Assembly (NCBI RefSeq): GCF_900102425.1
Contig: NZ_FNBT01000009.1
Location: 62,001-126,000 of the forward strand
Reading direction: 5' to 3'
Length of the DNA stretch: 64,000 bases
DNA from: Blastococcus aurantiacus
GTDB taxonomy: Bacteria > Actinomycetota > Actinomycetes > Mycobacteriales > Geodermatophilaceae
Position 1 is the stretch's first letter, and every line of letters starts with the position of its first letter. This document shows, in pieces, positions 1 through 10,516 of this stretch. The notes under the pieces were generated by a model. It ran no database searches and was not told the DNA's origin. It worked only from the letters and a program-made list of their open reading frames with translations. A program made the position numbers and the translations under genes.

Positions 1-107
1 CTGCTCACCCCGCTCACCGGCGAGCTGGTGGCCGAGCTCGTCGTCTCCGGCGAGCCGCCCGCGCTCGCCGCTCCGTTCGCCCTCGACAGGTTCGGGAGAG
101 GACCGAC

Positions 108-111
<4 letters not shown>
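1..111 (+). CDS. glycine oxidase ThiO-like C-terminus (5' truncated)
   Basis: The window opens inside a reading frame of 36 codons ending at TGA 109-111. Only the last residues (beginning LLTPLTGELVAEL) are visible. A C-terminal helix of this kind, directly before thiS, is what the FAD-dependent glycine oxidase ThiO shows in actinobacterial thiamine operons; ThiO makes iminoglycine for thiazole synthesis. The stop overlaps the thiS ATG by 4 nt (ATGA), indicating translational coupling. The assignment rests on context plus a short tail, so any other thi-linked protein is possible. Confidence 0.55.
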
Positions 112-1730
<1,619 letters not shown>

Positions 1731-1826
1731 TGTAGGTCGCACTCATGTTTGGCGCATCCCCGCCGAACCCATACACAGTTGTTCGACCGCCGGCGTGCGG
1801 TGTCCGGGAATGCGAGGGTGCAGTAC

Positions 1827-2255
1827 GTGACAGGGCAGGCGGCGGAGAGCTTGTGGCCGTCCTCGTCCCCTCCGGCTGCCGAGCAGCTCCTCCAGTGGCA
1901 GCTGGCCGACGTGGCCGAGCTCCCGGCGATGCGCGGCCGGGTGCGCCGGGTACTCCAGCCGACGGTCGACTCCGACGCCCTCGACCAGATCATCCTGGCC
2001 CTGGACGAGATGGCCTCCAACGCACTGCGGCACGGCGGGGTCGGACCGGTGGAGGCCTCCATCCGCACGACCGACACCGGCTACCTCGTCGAGGTGTCGG
2101 ACTCCGCGGCGGCGCGGCCCCCGACACCCGCGGTCGACCGCGACCCCAGCCAGGGCGGACTGGGCCTCTACCTGATCGCCCGGATGGCCCTGCGGCACGG
2201 CTGGTACGCCAGCGCCCGGGCCAAGCACGTCTGGGCGCTGCTCCCCCGGTCCTGA
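1827..2255 (+). CDS. ATP-binding anti-sigma-type protein (HATPase_c, RsbW-like)
   Basis: A 142-residue single-domain GHKL ATPase of the serine-kinase anti-sigma type. The N-box reads DEMASNALRHGG, followed by VEVSDS and the G2 loop GGLGLYLI. Such proteins bind sigma factors or anti-sigma antagonists and phosphorylate the latter. The ORF can be extended to a TTG at 1749, but GTG 1827 has a GAGGG about 9 nt upstream and begins at the region matching its paralogue at 9992. It converges on the SpoIIE-type phosphatase gene with a 4-nt gap, so kinase/anti-sigma and phosphatase sit side by side, as in partner-switching modules. Confidence 0.85.
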   Translation: MTGQAAESLWPSSSPPAAEQLLQWQLADVAELPAMRGRVRRVLQPTVDSDALDQIILALDEMASNALRHGGVGPVEASIRTTDTGYLVEVSDSAAARPPTPAVDRDPSQGGLGLYLIARMALRHGWYASARAKHVWALLPRS

Positions 2256-2259
2256 GCGG

Positions 2260-4824
2260 TCAGGCGAACCGCGACGGCAGCTGCTCCGGACCGGCCTCCC
2301 GCGGGCGCGGGCGGTCCTCCCGGTGCAGCCGGATCGCCACGAGCGCGACGTCGTCCTGCAGACCCTCCGGGCGCAGGCGAGTGATCACCTCGTCGCACAG
2401 CTCGGCCAGCGGCCGGTCCGCGAGCTCGGCGAAGGCCTTCCGGAGCCGGTCGATGCCCTCGTCCAGCGGCAGGTCCCGGCCCTCGACCAGCCCATCGGTG
2501 TAGAGCAGCAGCGTGGCGCCCCGCCGGACGGTGACCACCGTCTCGGTGCGGCGGGCGGACGGGTCGACGCCGAGCATCAGCTCGGCCCGCTCGGTGGCGA
2601 GCTCCTCGATCCGGCCGTCGGGGTGCAGCAGCAGCGGGGGCGGGTGCCCCGCGTTCGACCAGCGCAGGCGGCTGAGCCCCTGCGCGCGCTCCTCGGGGGT
2701 CTGCTCCACCCGGGCGATCGCGGCCGTGGCCATCGTCCCCATGCCGAGGCCGTCGATGGCGGCGTCGAGGTCGGCGAGGACGGCCGCCGGGCCGATGCCG
2801 TCCCGGTAACCGATCCCGCGCAGCATGCCGCGCAGCTGGCCCATCGCGGCCGCGGCAGCCGTGTCGTGCCCGACGACGTCGCCGATCACCAGCACGGTGG
2901 CCCCGCTGGGCTGGAGGAAGGCGTCGTACCAGTCGCCCCCGACCTCGGCGACCTGCACCGCCGGCAGGTAGCGGACCACGATCTCGGCGTGGTCGGGCTC
3001 CGGCGGCTCGGTGAGCATGCTGCGCTGCAGCCCCTCGGCCAGCCGGCGCTGCTGCTCGTAGAGACGTGAGTTGTCCAGCGCCAGCGCGACGCGGTCGCCG
3101 ATGTCGCGCAGTGTGGCGACGTCCTCGGCGTCGGCCTGCTGCCGATCGGCCGACCGGTAGACGCTGAGTGCGCCCAGCGTGCGGCCCCGGGCGGTGAGCG
3201 GGAGCGTCACCGCCGACCTGGGTGCGAGCTCCTGCAGCACCTCGGCGGCCTCGCCCGAGGGCATGGAGCGGCCGACGGCGGCCATGACGTCCGGGATCTC
3301 GCGGGGCTGCCCCGTCGCCAGGGCCGCGAGAACGGGCGCGCCGGGTGGCAGCGCGGCCAGCCGTAGGGCCGCGTACCGCTCCACCAGCGGGGTCGATGCG
3401 GCGTCCCGGTGCCGGACGGCGACGTCGCGCACCCGCCCGTCCTCGTCGACCAGGCTGGCGATCACCCAGTCGCCGCTCACCGGGACCAGCGCTTCGGCGA
3501 CGTTCTGCAGCGCGGCCTCCTCGCCGGCCCCGGTGGCGAGCCGCTGGGCCATCGCGGCCGTGGTGTCGGCGATCAGGCGCAGCCGCGCCGCGCTCCGGCG
3601 GGCGCGGTCCTCGGCGGCGCGGCGCTCGGTCACGTCGAGGAAGGAGACGGAGAGGCCGTCGGGGCCCGGCCACGCGCGCACCTCGAACCACGCGTCCAGC
3701 GGGGCGGGGTAGTACGCCTCGAAGACCTGCTCGCGCCCGGTCCCCACGGCCTCGAGGTAGCGGACGCCGAACTCCGCCTCGGCGGCCTCCGGGAAGGCGT
3801 CCCACACCACCTGGCCCAGCAGGTCGTCGCGGGAGGACTGCAGCACCCGCTCGGCCTCGGCGTTGAGGTAGGTGAACCGCCAGTCGCGGTCCAGGCTGAA
3901 GAAGGCGGACTTCACCGACTCCATGACCCGGGCGACGCGGGCGTCGGCGTGCCGCTGGGCTGTCGTGTCGTAGCCGGCTCCGACGAGGCGGACGGCGACC
4001 CCCGTCTCGTCGGCCAGGGCGCGACCGCGGCCCTGGATCCACCGGGTCTCCCCCGACGGCAGGACGACCCGGAACTCGGCGTCGTACTCCCCCACCGTGT
4101 CGATGGCCGCCTGCAGCGCCTCCATCGTCCGCTCCCGGTCGTCGGGGTGGCAGCGGGCGGCGAACGCCTCGATCGTCTGGTCGAACGCGTCCGGCTCGAA
4201 GCCCATCAGCTCCTGGAGGCGGTCGTCCCACACCAGTCGGCCGCCGGCCAGGTCCCAGTCGAAGCTGCCGATGCCGGCGGCGTCGATGGCCAGCTCGAAG
4301 GCCAGCCGGCTGGACTCCAGCTCCCGCACCTGGGCGGCCAGCTGCAGCTCGACCGCCACGGCGTCACCCAGCTGGCGGAGCAGGGCGACGTCTGCGTCGG
4401 ACCAGTCACGCGGCCGGCGGCCGAACGCCGACAGCGCGCCGACCACCTGACCGTCGAAGACGGCGAGGGGGAGCCCGAGGTAGCTGGCCACGGTTCCCCC
4501 GGCCACCGGCGGCAGGCCGGCCAGGCGCGGGTCGAGGCGGGCGTCCGCAGCCACGACCGGATCGGGAGCGGCGGTGGTCGTGACGGCGCACAGCGACTCG
4601 GCCAGCGGGACCCGGATGCCCACGGTCCCCTGGGGCAGGCCCGTGCCTCCGAGCACCAGCTCGTCGATCCCGAAGAGGGACACCTGCGCGGCATCGGCGC
4701 CCAGCAGCTGCACGGCCAGGGCGGTGAGCCGCTGGAGGGCGGGCGAGCCCACCGCGGTGGCCTCGAGGCGGGCGACGGCGGCCACCCGCTCACCGGCGCC
4801 GGGCGTGGGGTCGACGGGAGTCAC
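2260..4824 (-). CDS. GAF-PAS-PAS-GAF-PP2C (SpoIIE) sensor phosphatase
   Basis: An 854-residue cytoplasmic sensor phosphatase. Order: GAF (about 20-165), PAS (175-295), PAS (300-405), GAF (415-590), SpoIIE/PP2C domain (615-832). Metal-ligand motifs are present: GGDWYDA at 629-635, GDVVGHD at 648-654, YTDGLVE with D776, and DDVAL at 824-828. It should dephosphorylate an anti-sigma antagonist in response to PAS/GAF signals. The ORF extends upstream to 5028, but GTG 4824 has a strong GGGAGGGG ribosome site and removes a low-quality Arg/Pro-rich extension. No STAS antagonist gene is visible nearby, so the substrate is unknown. Confidence 0.9.
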   Translation of the reverse strand: MTPVDPTPGAGERVAAVARLEATAVGSPALQRLTALAVQLLGADAAQVSLFGIDELVLGGTGLPQGTVGIRVPLAESLCAVTTTAAPDPVVAADARLDPRLAGLPPVAGGTVASYLGLPLAVFDGQVVGALSAFGRRPRDWSDADVALLRQLGDAVAVELQLAAQVRELESSRLAFELAIDAAGIGSFDWDLAGGRLVWDDRLQELMGFEPDAFDQTIEAFAARCHPDDRERTMEALQAAIDTVGEYDAEFRVVLPSGETRWIQGRGRALADETGVAVRLVGAGYDTTAQRHADARVARVMESVKSAFFSLDRDWRFTYLNAEAERVLQSSRDDLLGQVVWDAFPEAAEAEFGVRYLEAVGTGREQVFEAYYPAPLDAWFEVRAWPGPDGLSVSFLDVTERRAAEDRARRSAARLRLIADTTAAMAQRLATGAGEEAALQNVAEALVPVSGDWVIASLVDEDGRVRDVAVRHRDAASTPLVERYAALRLAALPPGAPVLAALATGQPREIPDVMAAVGRSMPSGEAAEVLQELAPRSAVTLPLTARGRTLGALSVYRSADRQQADAEDVATLRDIGDRVALALDNSRLYEQQRRLAEGLQRSMLTEPPEPDHAEIVVRYLPAVQVAEVGGDWYDAFLQPSGATVLVIGDVVGHDTAAAAAMGQLRGMLRGIGYRDGIGPAAVLADLDAAIDGLGMGTMATAAIARVEQTPEERAQGLSRLRWSNAGHPPPLLLHPDGRIEELATERAELMLGVDPSARRTETVVTVRRGATLLLYTDGLVEGRDLPLDEGIDRLRKAFAELADRPLAELCDEVITRLRPEGLQDDVALVAIRLHREDRPRPREAGPEQLPSRFA

Positions 4825-5532
4825 GTCGTCCCCTCCCTGTCGGCCGGTGGTTCCGCGGCCCGGATCGGGCCTCCGGCCCATTCTGTCTGCTGCGCGGGCC
4901 AAGGGGCGGACCGGGCACCGGAGGGCGGAGGGGACCGGCGGAGCACAGGGGCGAACGGCCGAGCGGCGGGCGCCGGGGGAACGGCGCCCGCCGCTCGACG
5001 GGGGTGTGCGGGCGAGGTGCTCGCCCATTGCGCGGCCACGGGCCCGAGGGCCGTGGAGCGTCCTGCCTCGTCGCCTCCCGGGGAGGCCGCTTCCGGATCG
5101 CGCCGGTCGTGGTGCGTCGCCGTTGCGGGTCGTATCGGCGTCCAGCCGGCCAGGTGCTGACGGTCAGAGACCCGGTGGTGGTCACGAGTGGGGGTCGTGT
5201 CGCACCGGGTACCGGCAGGCCTGTTGGTCTCGCCTCGGCGGATCCGGGTTCCCGGCAGCCGGCGCCGGCCACGGTCTCCGCCTCCCTGGAGGGTCCGCTC
5301 GCTGCTGGGCAGTCGGCGGTGGGTCGAGGCGGGATTCGTCGCGCGGTGCGGTCTGCCGGCGCCCGGAGGGGCACCGTCGGGGTGGGCCAGGTGGAGGCCG
5401 AGTCGGCCCGGAAGGGTCGCACTCGGACGACCGAGGCGGTCGCGATCCCCGGGATGAGGGGGACGGTCGCGGCGTGCTCGGGTGGAGCGGAGGACGGCGG
5501 CACGGCCCGGTGGCCGTGGTCGCGCAGAAGGA
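4825..5532. other. 708-bp gap without a convincing gene
   Basis: No reading frame here has clear coding character, although several are open on both strands because of the high GC. It contains the hairpin at 4961-4996. A minus-strand frame around 5250-5480 has a moderately coding-like composition and abuts the end of the Pro/Arg-rich hypothetical gene. A frameshifted or longer version of that gene is possible but unproven. Confidence 0.4.
4961..4996. terminator. perfect 15-bp inverted repeat, terminator-like hairpin
   Basis: The arms 4961-4975 and 4982-4996 are exact reverse complements with a 6-nt loop (GGGGAA). The stem is all but pure G/C with no T tract, which is common for actinobacterial terminators. 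It could end transcription from the minus-strand hypothetical gene before the phosphatase gene. Confidence 0.5.
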
Positions 5533-6456
5533 TCAGCCGGGCGCGGCGGGCGCCGGGCGCAGAGCGGGGATCGACCTCGGGTCGCCCCTGGCCCGGGCCG
5601 GACCGGCGCGGACACCGGCGGACGCCCGGGCGGCGGGCACGGTGCGCCGGGGACCCGCCGGCAGCGGTGGGAGGACCGTCGTCCGGCCGACCGGGACGGC
5701 GACCTGGCGGCGACTGCCCCACGCCGGGGGCTGGGGCCAGCCGGGCGGCGGCGGTGCCCACCCGGGACCGACGGGCCCGGTCGGCGTGGGCCGGACCGCG
5801 GCCGCCGGGGCGGTCGCGGGAGCCCGCAGGACGGTCCGACCCGTACGGGGGGACGGGACCGTCGGTGCGGGAAGCAGCGCCACGGCGGGGGAAGACGCCG
5901 CGGGCCGGATCGTGGGGGTGCTGGGCAGTTCGCGCAGCACCACGGGGGGGTCGACCTGCCGGGGCGCCGCCACCGGTGCGGGCCCGCCCCAGGCGAGGTG
6001 CTCGCCCCGGGGCCCGGAGCCCCAGAGCGCGATCCGCCGGGTGAGCGCCCGCAGCCGTGGCCGCAGCGGGGGCCGGGGCGCGGGCTCCGTCGTCCGCCAG
6101 GCGGCGTACTCGCCCTGCGGTCCGGCGCCCCAGAGGGCGGCGCGGCGGGCCAGGTCGCGCAGCCCCGTGACGGGACGGCGCTCCGGGTCCGGCACGACGG
6201 TGACCGTGGGCCTGCGCGGAGCGACGACGGGGACGCGCCCGGGGCGGGCCGTGGGTGCCGCCGGCACCGACCGCAGCGGGACGGCGCGCGCCGAGGCGCG
6301 GTAGGCGCTGGTGTGGACCGGGCGGCTCCGCTGCGCCGACGGTGCGCCGTCGGCGCGGTCCAGCAGACCGATCAGGCCGGCCAGGGAGGCACCGGGCTCG
6401 GCGGGGGAGGCGCCCCCGCGTGCGGGCGTCAGAACGCTCGCCTCGCTGCTGCTCAT
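5533..6456 (-). CDS. Pro/Arg-rich hypothetical protein with an internal ALWGxGPxGE duplication
   Basis: A 307-residue protein of unknown function. I chose ATG 6456 because GGAGG lies about 7 nt upstream; the ORF continues further but as low-quality sequence. The N-terminus (MSSSEASVLTPARGG) is hydrophilic, with a short helix SLAGLIGLLDRAD, and no signal peptide or membrane segment. A motif occurs twice about 35 residues apart: RRAALWGAGPQGEYAAW and RRIALWGSGPRGEHLAWGG. The C-terminal half is Pro/Ala/Arg-rich, disordered-looking and ends in a Pro-Trp-rich stretch. No family is recognised. The end may be affected by a frameshift, because the next minus-strand frame looks partly coding. Confidence 0.55.
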   Translation of the reverse strand: MSSSEASVLTPARGGASPAEPGASLAGLIGLLDRADGAPSAQRSRPVHTSAYRASARAVPLRSVPAAPTARPGRVPVVAPRRPTVTVVPDPERRPVTGLRDLARRAALWGAGPQGEYAAWRTTEPAPRPPLRPRLRALTRRIALWGSGPRGEHLAWGGPAPVAAPRQVDPPVVLRELPSTPTIRPAASSPAVALLPAPTVPSPRTGRTVLRAPATAPAAAVRPTPTGPVGPGWAPPPPGWPQPPAWGSRRQVAVPVGRTTVLPPLPAGPRRTVPAARASAGVRAGPARARGDPRSIPALRPAPAAPG

Positions 6457-6790
6457 CTCGCCTCCAGGTCGTCGTCCGCGACCGGGGAAGGTGTCGCGGA
6501 CAAGGAGAAAACTAGGCAGTCCGGTGCCCTCCGGCCGTCGTTCCGGACACCTCCTCCGACCCGCGTGACCCAACTGTTGTCCGGCCGTCCCGGACCGGCC
6601 GGTGACCCGTCCTCCAGGGGATGTCCTTGTCGACAAGAGGCGCTCCCCGAGCGTGGACACGCGTGACCGGCCGGCCGGTGGCACCCGGCCGGTCCGTGAC
6701 GCGCCCGCGTGTCGCGGGCCCGCAGCGGCGCGCCACCCGATCGGGCTCCGTCGAATTGCCACCGCAGCGGCGGGCTCCGAGACTCGGCCC
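6457..6790. promoter_or_regulatory. 334-bp divergent intergenic region
   Basis: This region lies between the divergent hypothetical gene and the APC permease, so both promoters should be here. It contains an unusually A-rich patch (GGAGAAAACTAGG near 6504-6516) in otherwise extreme-GC DNA, a plausible promoter element for the minus-strand gene. I cannot define -35/-10 boxes with confidence. Confidence 0.35.
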
Positions 6791-8173
6791 GTGCATGATC
6801 ACGCGCAGGACGCGCCGGCCACCCCTCCGCAGGCCGACGGGGGTGACACCCGCCTCAAGCGCTCGGTGACCGGGCGGCTGCTCTTCCTCTTCATCCTCGG
6901 CGACGTCCTGGGCGCGGGCGTCTACGCGCTGGTCGGGGAGATCTCCACCGAGGTGGGCGGCGCGGTGTGGCTGCCGATGCTGGTCGCGCTCGTGCTCGCG
7001 ATGCTGACGGCGGCGTCCTACGCGGAGCTCGTGACCAAGTACCCGAAGGCCGGCGGCTCGTCGGTCTTCGCCCAGCGCGCCTTCCGCAGCCCGCTGGTCT
7101 CGTTCCTGGTCGGCTACTGCATGCTCGCCGCCGGTGTCACCAGCGCGGCCGGTCTGTCTCTGGCGTTCGGTGGCGACTACCTGGGCGTCTTCCTCGACGT
7201 GCCCGCGGTCCTCGCGGCGGTCGTCTTCCTGGTGCTCGTGGCGCTGCTCAACGCCCGCGGGATCAAGGAGTCGGTGCGGGCCAACATGGTCATGACCGTC
7301 ATCGAGGTCTCCGGCCTGGTGCTCGTGGTCGTGCTGGGCGCGCTGGTCCTCGGCCGCGGGGACGGGGACGTCGGCCGGGTGACGGAGTTCCCCGACGGCG
7401 TCTCGGTGGGCTCCGGGGTCCTCGCCGCGGCGCTGCTGGCCTACTACTCCTTCGTCGGGTTCGAGGTCTCCGCGAACGTCGCCGAGGAGGTCCGCGACGT
7501 CCGCCGCGTCTACCCCCGGGCGCTGTTCGGTGCGCTCCTCGTCGCGGGCGTCGTCTACCTGCTGGTGGGCCTCGCCGCCTCGATCGTGCTCGCGCCGGAG
7601 GAGCTGGCCGGCTCGACCGGACCGCTGCTCGAGGTCGTCCGGGCCGCCGACGTCGGCGTCCCCGACAAGCTGTTCAGCGCCGTGGCGTTGATCGCCGTGG
7701 CCAACGGCGCGCTGCTCACCATGATCATGTCCAGCCGGCTCCTGTTCGGGATGGCCGAGCAGGGGCTGCTCCCCCGCCCGCTCGCCGCCGTCCTGCCCAA
7801 CCGCCGCACGCCGTGGGTGGCCATCGTCGTCACCACCGCCGTGGCGATCGCGCTGACGCTCACCGGCGACCTGGGCGACCTGGCCAACACCGTCGTCCTC
7901 CTGCTGCTCTTCGTCTTCCTCAGCACGAACATCGCCGTCCTGGTGCTGCGGAAGGACGAGGTCGCGGCCGACCACTTCCGGGTGTGGGCCGTCGTCCCGG
8001 TGCTGGCCATCGGCTCCTGCGTGCTGCTGCTGTGGCAGCAGGAGGCGGGCATCTGGTTCCGCGCCGCCATCCTCCTGGTCGTCGGCATCGCCCTGTACCT
8101 GCTCGCCCAGGCCCCCTGGTGGCGGGCCACGCCGCAGCGGGTCCGCGACGAGCAGGCCCCGACCGCCTCCTGA
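6791..8173 (+). CDS. APC-family amino acid/polyamine permease
   Basis: A 460-residue integral membrane transporter. After a short cytoplasmic N-terminus the first helix carries the APC signature GDVLGAGVYALVGE, in which the unwound GAG segment binds substrate. About 12 hydrophobic segments follow, including YYSFVGFEVSANVAEEVRD in the TM6 region and the conserved SRLLFGMAEQGLLP loop. It probably exchanges or imports amino acids with protons; the substrate cannot be told. GTG 6791 was chosen because upstream sequence is Arg/Pro-rich and not membrane-like. The nucleoside hydrolase gene follows after about 50 nt on the same strand and may be co-transcribed. Confidence 0.88.
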   Translation: MHDHAQDAPATPPQADGGDTRLKRSVTGRLLFLFILGDVLGAGVYALVGEISTEVGGAVWLPMLVALVLAMLTAASYAELVTKYPKAGGSSVFAQRAFRSPLVSFLVGYCMLAAGVTSAAGLSLAFGGDYLGVFLDVPAVLAAVVFLVLVALLNARGIKESVRANMVMTVIEVSGLVLVVVLGALVLGRGDGDVGRVTEFPDGVSVGSGVLAAALLAYYSFVGFEVSANVAEEVRDVRRVYPRALFGALLVAGVVYLLVGLAASIVLAPEELAGSTGPLLEVVRAADVGVPDKLFSAVALIAVANGALLTMIMSSRLLFGMAEQGLLPRPLAAVLPNRRTPWVAIVVTTAVAIALTLTGDLGDLANTVVLLLLFVFLSTNIAVLVLRKDEVAADHFRVWAVVPVLAIGSCVLLLWQQEAGIWFRAAILLVVGIALYLLAQAPWWRATPQRVRDEQAPTAS

Positions 8174-8225
8174 GGGGTGCGGGACCTGTTCCTCGCCGGG
8201 GCGGGGCCACTGCGAGGATGCCGGG

Positions 8226-9182
8226 GTGACCCGCATCCCCCTGGTGATCGACACCGACCCCGGCATCGACGACGCGCTGGCGATTCTGCTGGCGCTGGCC
8301 AGCCCCGAGGTGGACCTGCGGCTGGTCACCACGGTGCACGGCAACGTCGACCTCGCGCTGACGACGGAGAACGCGCTGCGGGTGCTGCAGCTCGCGGGCC
8401 GCTCCGACGTCCCGGTCGCGGTGGGCGCCCGGGCCTCGTTGATCCACCCGCAGCCCGAGCGGGCCGGCCACGTGCACGGCGCGGAGGGGCTGGGCGGCGT
8501 GCAGCTGCCGCCCTCGCCGGCGCGGCTCGACCCACGCCCCGCGGTGGTGGCCCTCGCGGAGCTGCTCGCCGGCTCGCCGGAGCCGGTCACGGTCGCGGCC
8601 ATCGGGCCGCTCACGAACATCGCGCTGCTGCTGGCCGTCTACCCCGAGGCGGCGGCCCGCATCGACCGGCTGGTCGTCATGGGCGGCTCGGCGGCACGCG
8701 GCGGGAACGTCACCGCGGCGGCGGAGTTCAACATCTGGTCCGACCCGGAGGCGGCCGCGGCGGTCTTCGGCTCGACCGTCCCCACGGTCATGGTGGGCCT
8801 GGACGTCACGCTGCCCACGGTGCTGTCCGAGGAAGGCATCGCACGGTTCGCCGCGGCCGGCCCGGTCGGTGCGACCGCCGCCGCCATCCTCCAGCAGTAC
8901 CTCGACCACGCGCGCGACGCCTACGGCGTCCCCGGGGTCGTCGTGCACGACGCGCTTGCCCTCACCGAGGCCATCGCGCCCGGCACGCTGGGCACCGTCC
9001 GCCGGGACGTCGTCGTCGACACGACCCTGGGCGCCGGCCGCGGGCAGACGCTGGTCGACCGGCGGTCGGTCTCGCCGTCCCCCACCGCGGTGGAGGTGGC
9101 CGAGACCGTCGACAGCGAGGCGGCCGTCGAGTTCCTCGTGTCGCGGCTGTCGCGGCTCGACGGACAGGTGCTGCCGGGCTAG
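8226..9182 (+). CDS. nucleoside hydrolase (IUNH family)
   Basis: A 318-residue enzyme hydrolysing the N-glycosidic bond of ribonucleosides in salvage. The calcium-binding signature DTDPGIDDA lies at about residues 9-17 (IPLVIDTDPGIDDA). Other family marks are NVDLALTTENALRVL, HGAEGLGG, IGPLTNIALLL, the VVMGGSA segment with AEFNIWSDPEAA, and VVHDALAL near the C-terminus. Start is GTG 8226. Its stop TAG is shared antiparallel with the stop of the ANTAR gene on the other strand (overlap 9179-9182). Confidence 0.93.
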   Translation: MTRIPLVIDTDPGIDDALAILLALASPEVDLRLVTTVHGNVDLALTTENALRVLQLAGRSDVPVAVGARASLIHPQPERAGHVHGAEGLGGVQLPPSPARLDPRPAVVALAELLAGSPEPVTVAAIGPLTNIALLLAVYPEAAARIDRLVVMGGSAARGGNVTAAAEFNIWSDPEAAAAVFGSTVPTVMVGLDVTLPTVLSEEGIARFAAAGPVGATAAAILQQYLDHARDAYGVPGVVVHDALALTEAIAPGTLGTVRRDVVVDTTLGAGRGQTLVDRRSVSPSPTAVEVAETVDSEAAVEFLVSRLSRLDGQVLPG

Positions 9183-9871
9183 CTCTCCTGCGTGGACTCC
9201 ACGATGCCCGCGGCGATGTCGCGGAGCTTGCGGTTGTACCGCTGGGAGGCCCCGCGCAGGACCTCGAACGCCTGCTCGGCGGTGAGGTGCCGCTGAGCCA
9301 TGAGGATGCCCTTCGCCTGCTCGATCACCGCCCGGGACTCCATGGCGATCCGCATGTTGCGGGTCTGCTCGGAGAGCTGCCAGTGCGCGTCGGCGTTCGC
9401 GACCGCGACGGCCACCACCTCAGCCGTCTCCAGCCCCGCCTCCAGCGCCTCGGGGCCGGCGAAGGCCGCCACTCTCGTGGAGTAGATGTCGAGCGCCCCG
9501 ATGCTCGAACCCTGGTACGGCAGCGGCACCGACAGAGAACTGCGGACACCGACCTCCTGGGCGTGCGCCACGTAGTCCGGCCAGCGCTCCTCGGCCTGCA
9601 CGTCGTCGATCCGCAGCAGCACCCCGCCCCGGCCGGCGTCCATGCAGGGCCCGTAGCCCTTCTCGTACTGCAGCTCGTCCGCTGCCAGCGCCATGTCGCC
9701 GTGGTGGGCCGCGGTGAACGGCTTGTCGTTCTTCAGGAGTGTGATGGACGTCGACTCGGCACCGGGGATCCCGGCAGTGGCGATCCGCGTGATGTCGGTC
9801 AGCACCTCGGTGAGCGTCCGGCCCACGAAGGTCACCCGGTTCAGCTCCCGCAACAGCGCGTCCATGGGCAC
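9179..9871 (-). CDS. GAF-ANTAR transcription antitermination regulator
   Basis: A 230-residue cytoplasmic regulator. The N-terminal GAF domain (about 10-155) senses an unknown ligand; the C-terminal ANTAR domain (about 168-222, starting at RNMRIAMESRAVIEQAKGIL) binds two-hexaloop RNA structures to prevent termination. The ANTAR core AKGILMAQRHLTAEQAF is intact. ATG 9871 or 9865 (MDALLREL) are equivalent choices. The gene overlaps the nucleoside hydrolase 3' end by 4 nt, convergently. A HATPase regulator lies just upstream on the opposite strand, so the two share a 120-bp promoter region. Confidence 0.92.
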   Translation of the reverse strand: MPMDALLRELNRVTFVGRTLTEVLTDITRIATAGIPGAESTSITLLKNDKPFTAAHHGDMALAADELQYEKGYGPCMDAGRGGVLLRIDDVQAEERWPDYVAHAQEVGVRSSLSVPLPYQGSSIGALDIYSTRVAAFAGPEALEAGLETAEVVAVAVANADAHWQLSEQTRNMRIAMESRAVIEQAKGILMAQRHLTAEQAFEVLRGASQRYNRKLRDIAAGIVESTQES

Positions 9872-9991
9872 AGTCTGCCTGCTCAGACCGCCGTGCCCGG
9901 CCCCCCTTCGCGCGTCCAGGCCCTATCGGTCAGGATGGGGCGCGGCCGGGACCCCCCGGCCACCCTGCGAAGCAGACGCGAGGGAGATGCC

Positions 9992-10507
9992 ATGGCCGAC
10001 GAGCCGGCCCGGGACACGTGGCCCTCCGCGCCCGTCCCGTCGGTCCCCGGCGACGTGTGGCACTGGCAGCTGGAGGCGATGCACGTCGTCTCGCGGGTGC
10101 GGTCGGATCTGCGCGCGCGGATCGCCCACCCCTCCGTGGCCTCGGCCTCCACCGAGGACGCCCGGGACGGGCTGCTGCTGGTCTTCGAGGAACTGGCCTC
10201 CAACGCCCTCCGGCACGGCGGGGGCGACGTCCGAGCCCTCGTGGTGGCCGGCCCGGAGGGCTGGCTGCTGGACCTGAGCGACGAGGCACCCGACCGCCCG
10301 CCGGTCCCCGCCGTCGACCGCGACCCGGCGCTCGGCGGCATGGGCCTGCACCTGGTGACCCAGCTGTCGACCACCTACGGCTGGGAGGAGCGCCCCGGCC
10401 GCAAGCACGTGTGGGCGCGGCTGCCGTCCGGCCGGGCGGAGTCCCCCCAGGGTCAGCAGCGCGACCGCCTCCCCGAGCCCCGCTCCGGCGAGATCCGCCG
10501 CGAGTAG
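9992..10507 (+). CDS. ATP-binding anti-sigma-type protein (HATPase_c), paralogue of the 1827 gene
   Basis: A 171-residue GHKL ATPase of the RsbW class, with N-box EELASNALRHGG, LLDLSDEAP and GGMGLHLV. It shares with the 1827 product the layout W.WQL, the PPxPAVDRDPxxGG block and the final KHVWA.LP, so the two are paralogues. ATG 9992 has GAGGGAG 6 nt upstream. After the ATPase fold there is a charged Gln/Arg tail of about 25 residues. It likely acts as an anti-sigma kinase or antagonist-binding switch. Its partner is not evident nearby. Confidence 0.85.
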   Translation: MADEPARDTWPSAPVPSVPGDVWHWQLEAMHVVSRVRSDLRARIAHPSVASASTEDARDGLLLVFEELASNALRHGGGDVRALVVAGPEGWLLDLSDEAPDRPPVPAVDRDPALGGMGLHLVTQLSTTYGWEERPGRKHVWARLPSGRAESPQGQQRDRLPEPRSGEIRRE

Positions 10508-10516
10508 GGCCGGACG

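Noticed and set aside
4790..5761. 323-codon minus-strand frame in the gap behind the phosphatase gene
   Set aside because: Part of it has coding-like third positions, but it has no ribosome site, overlaps the hypothetical gene in another frame and shows no domain.
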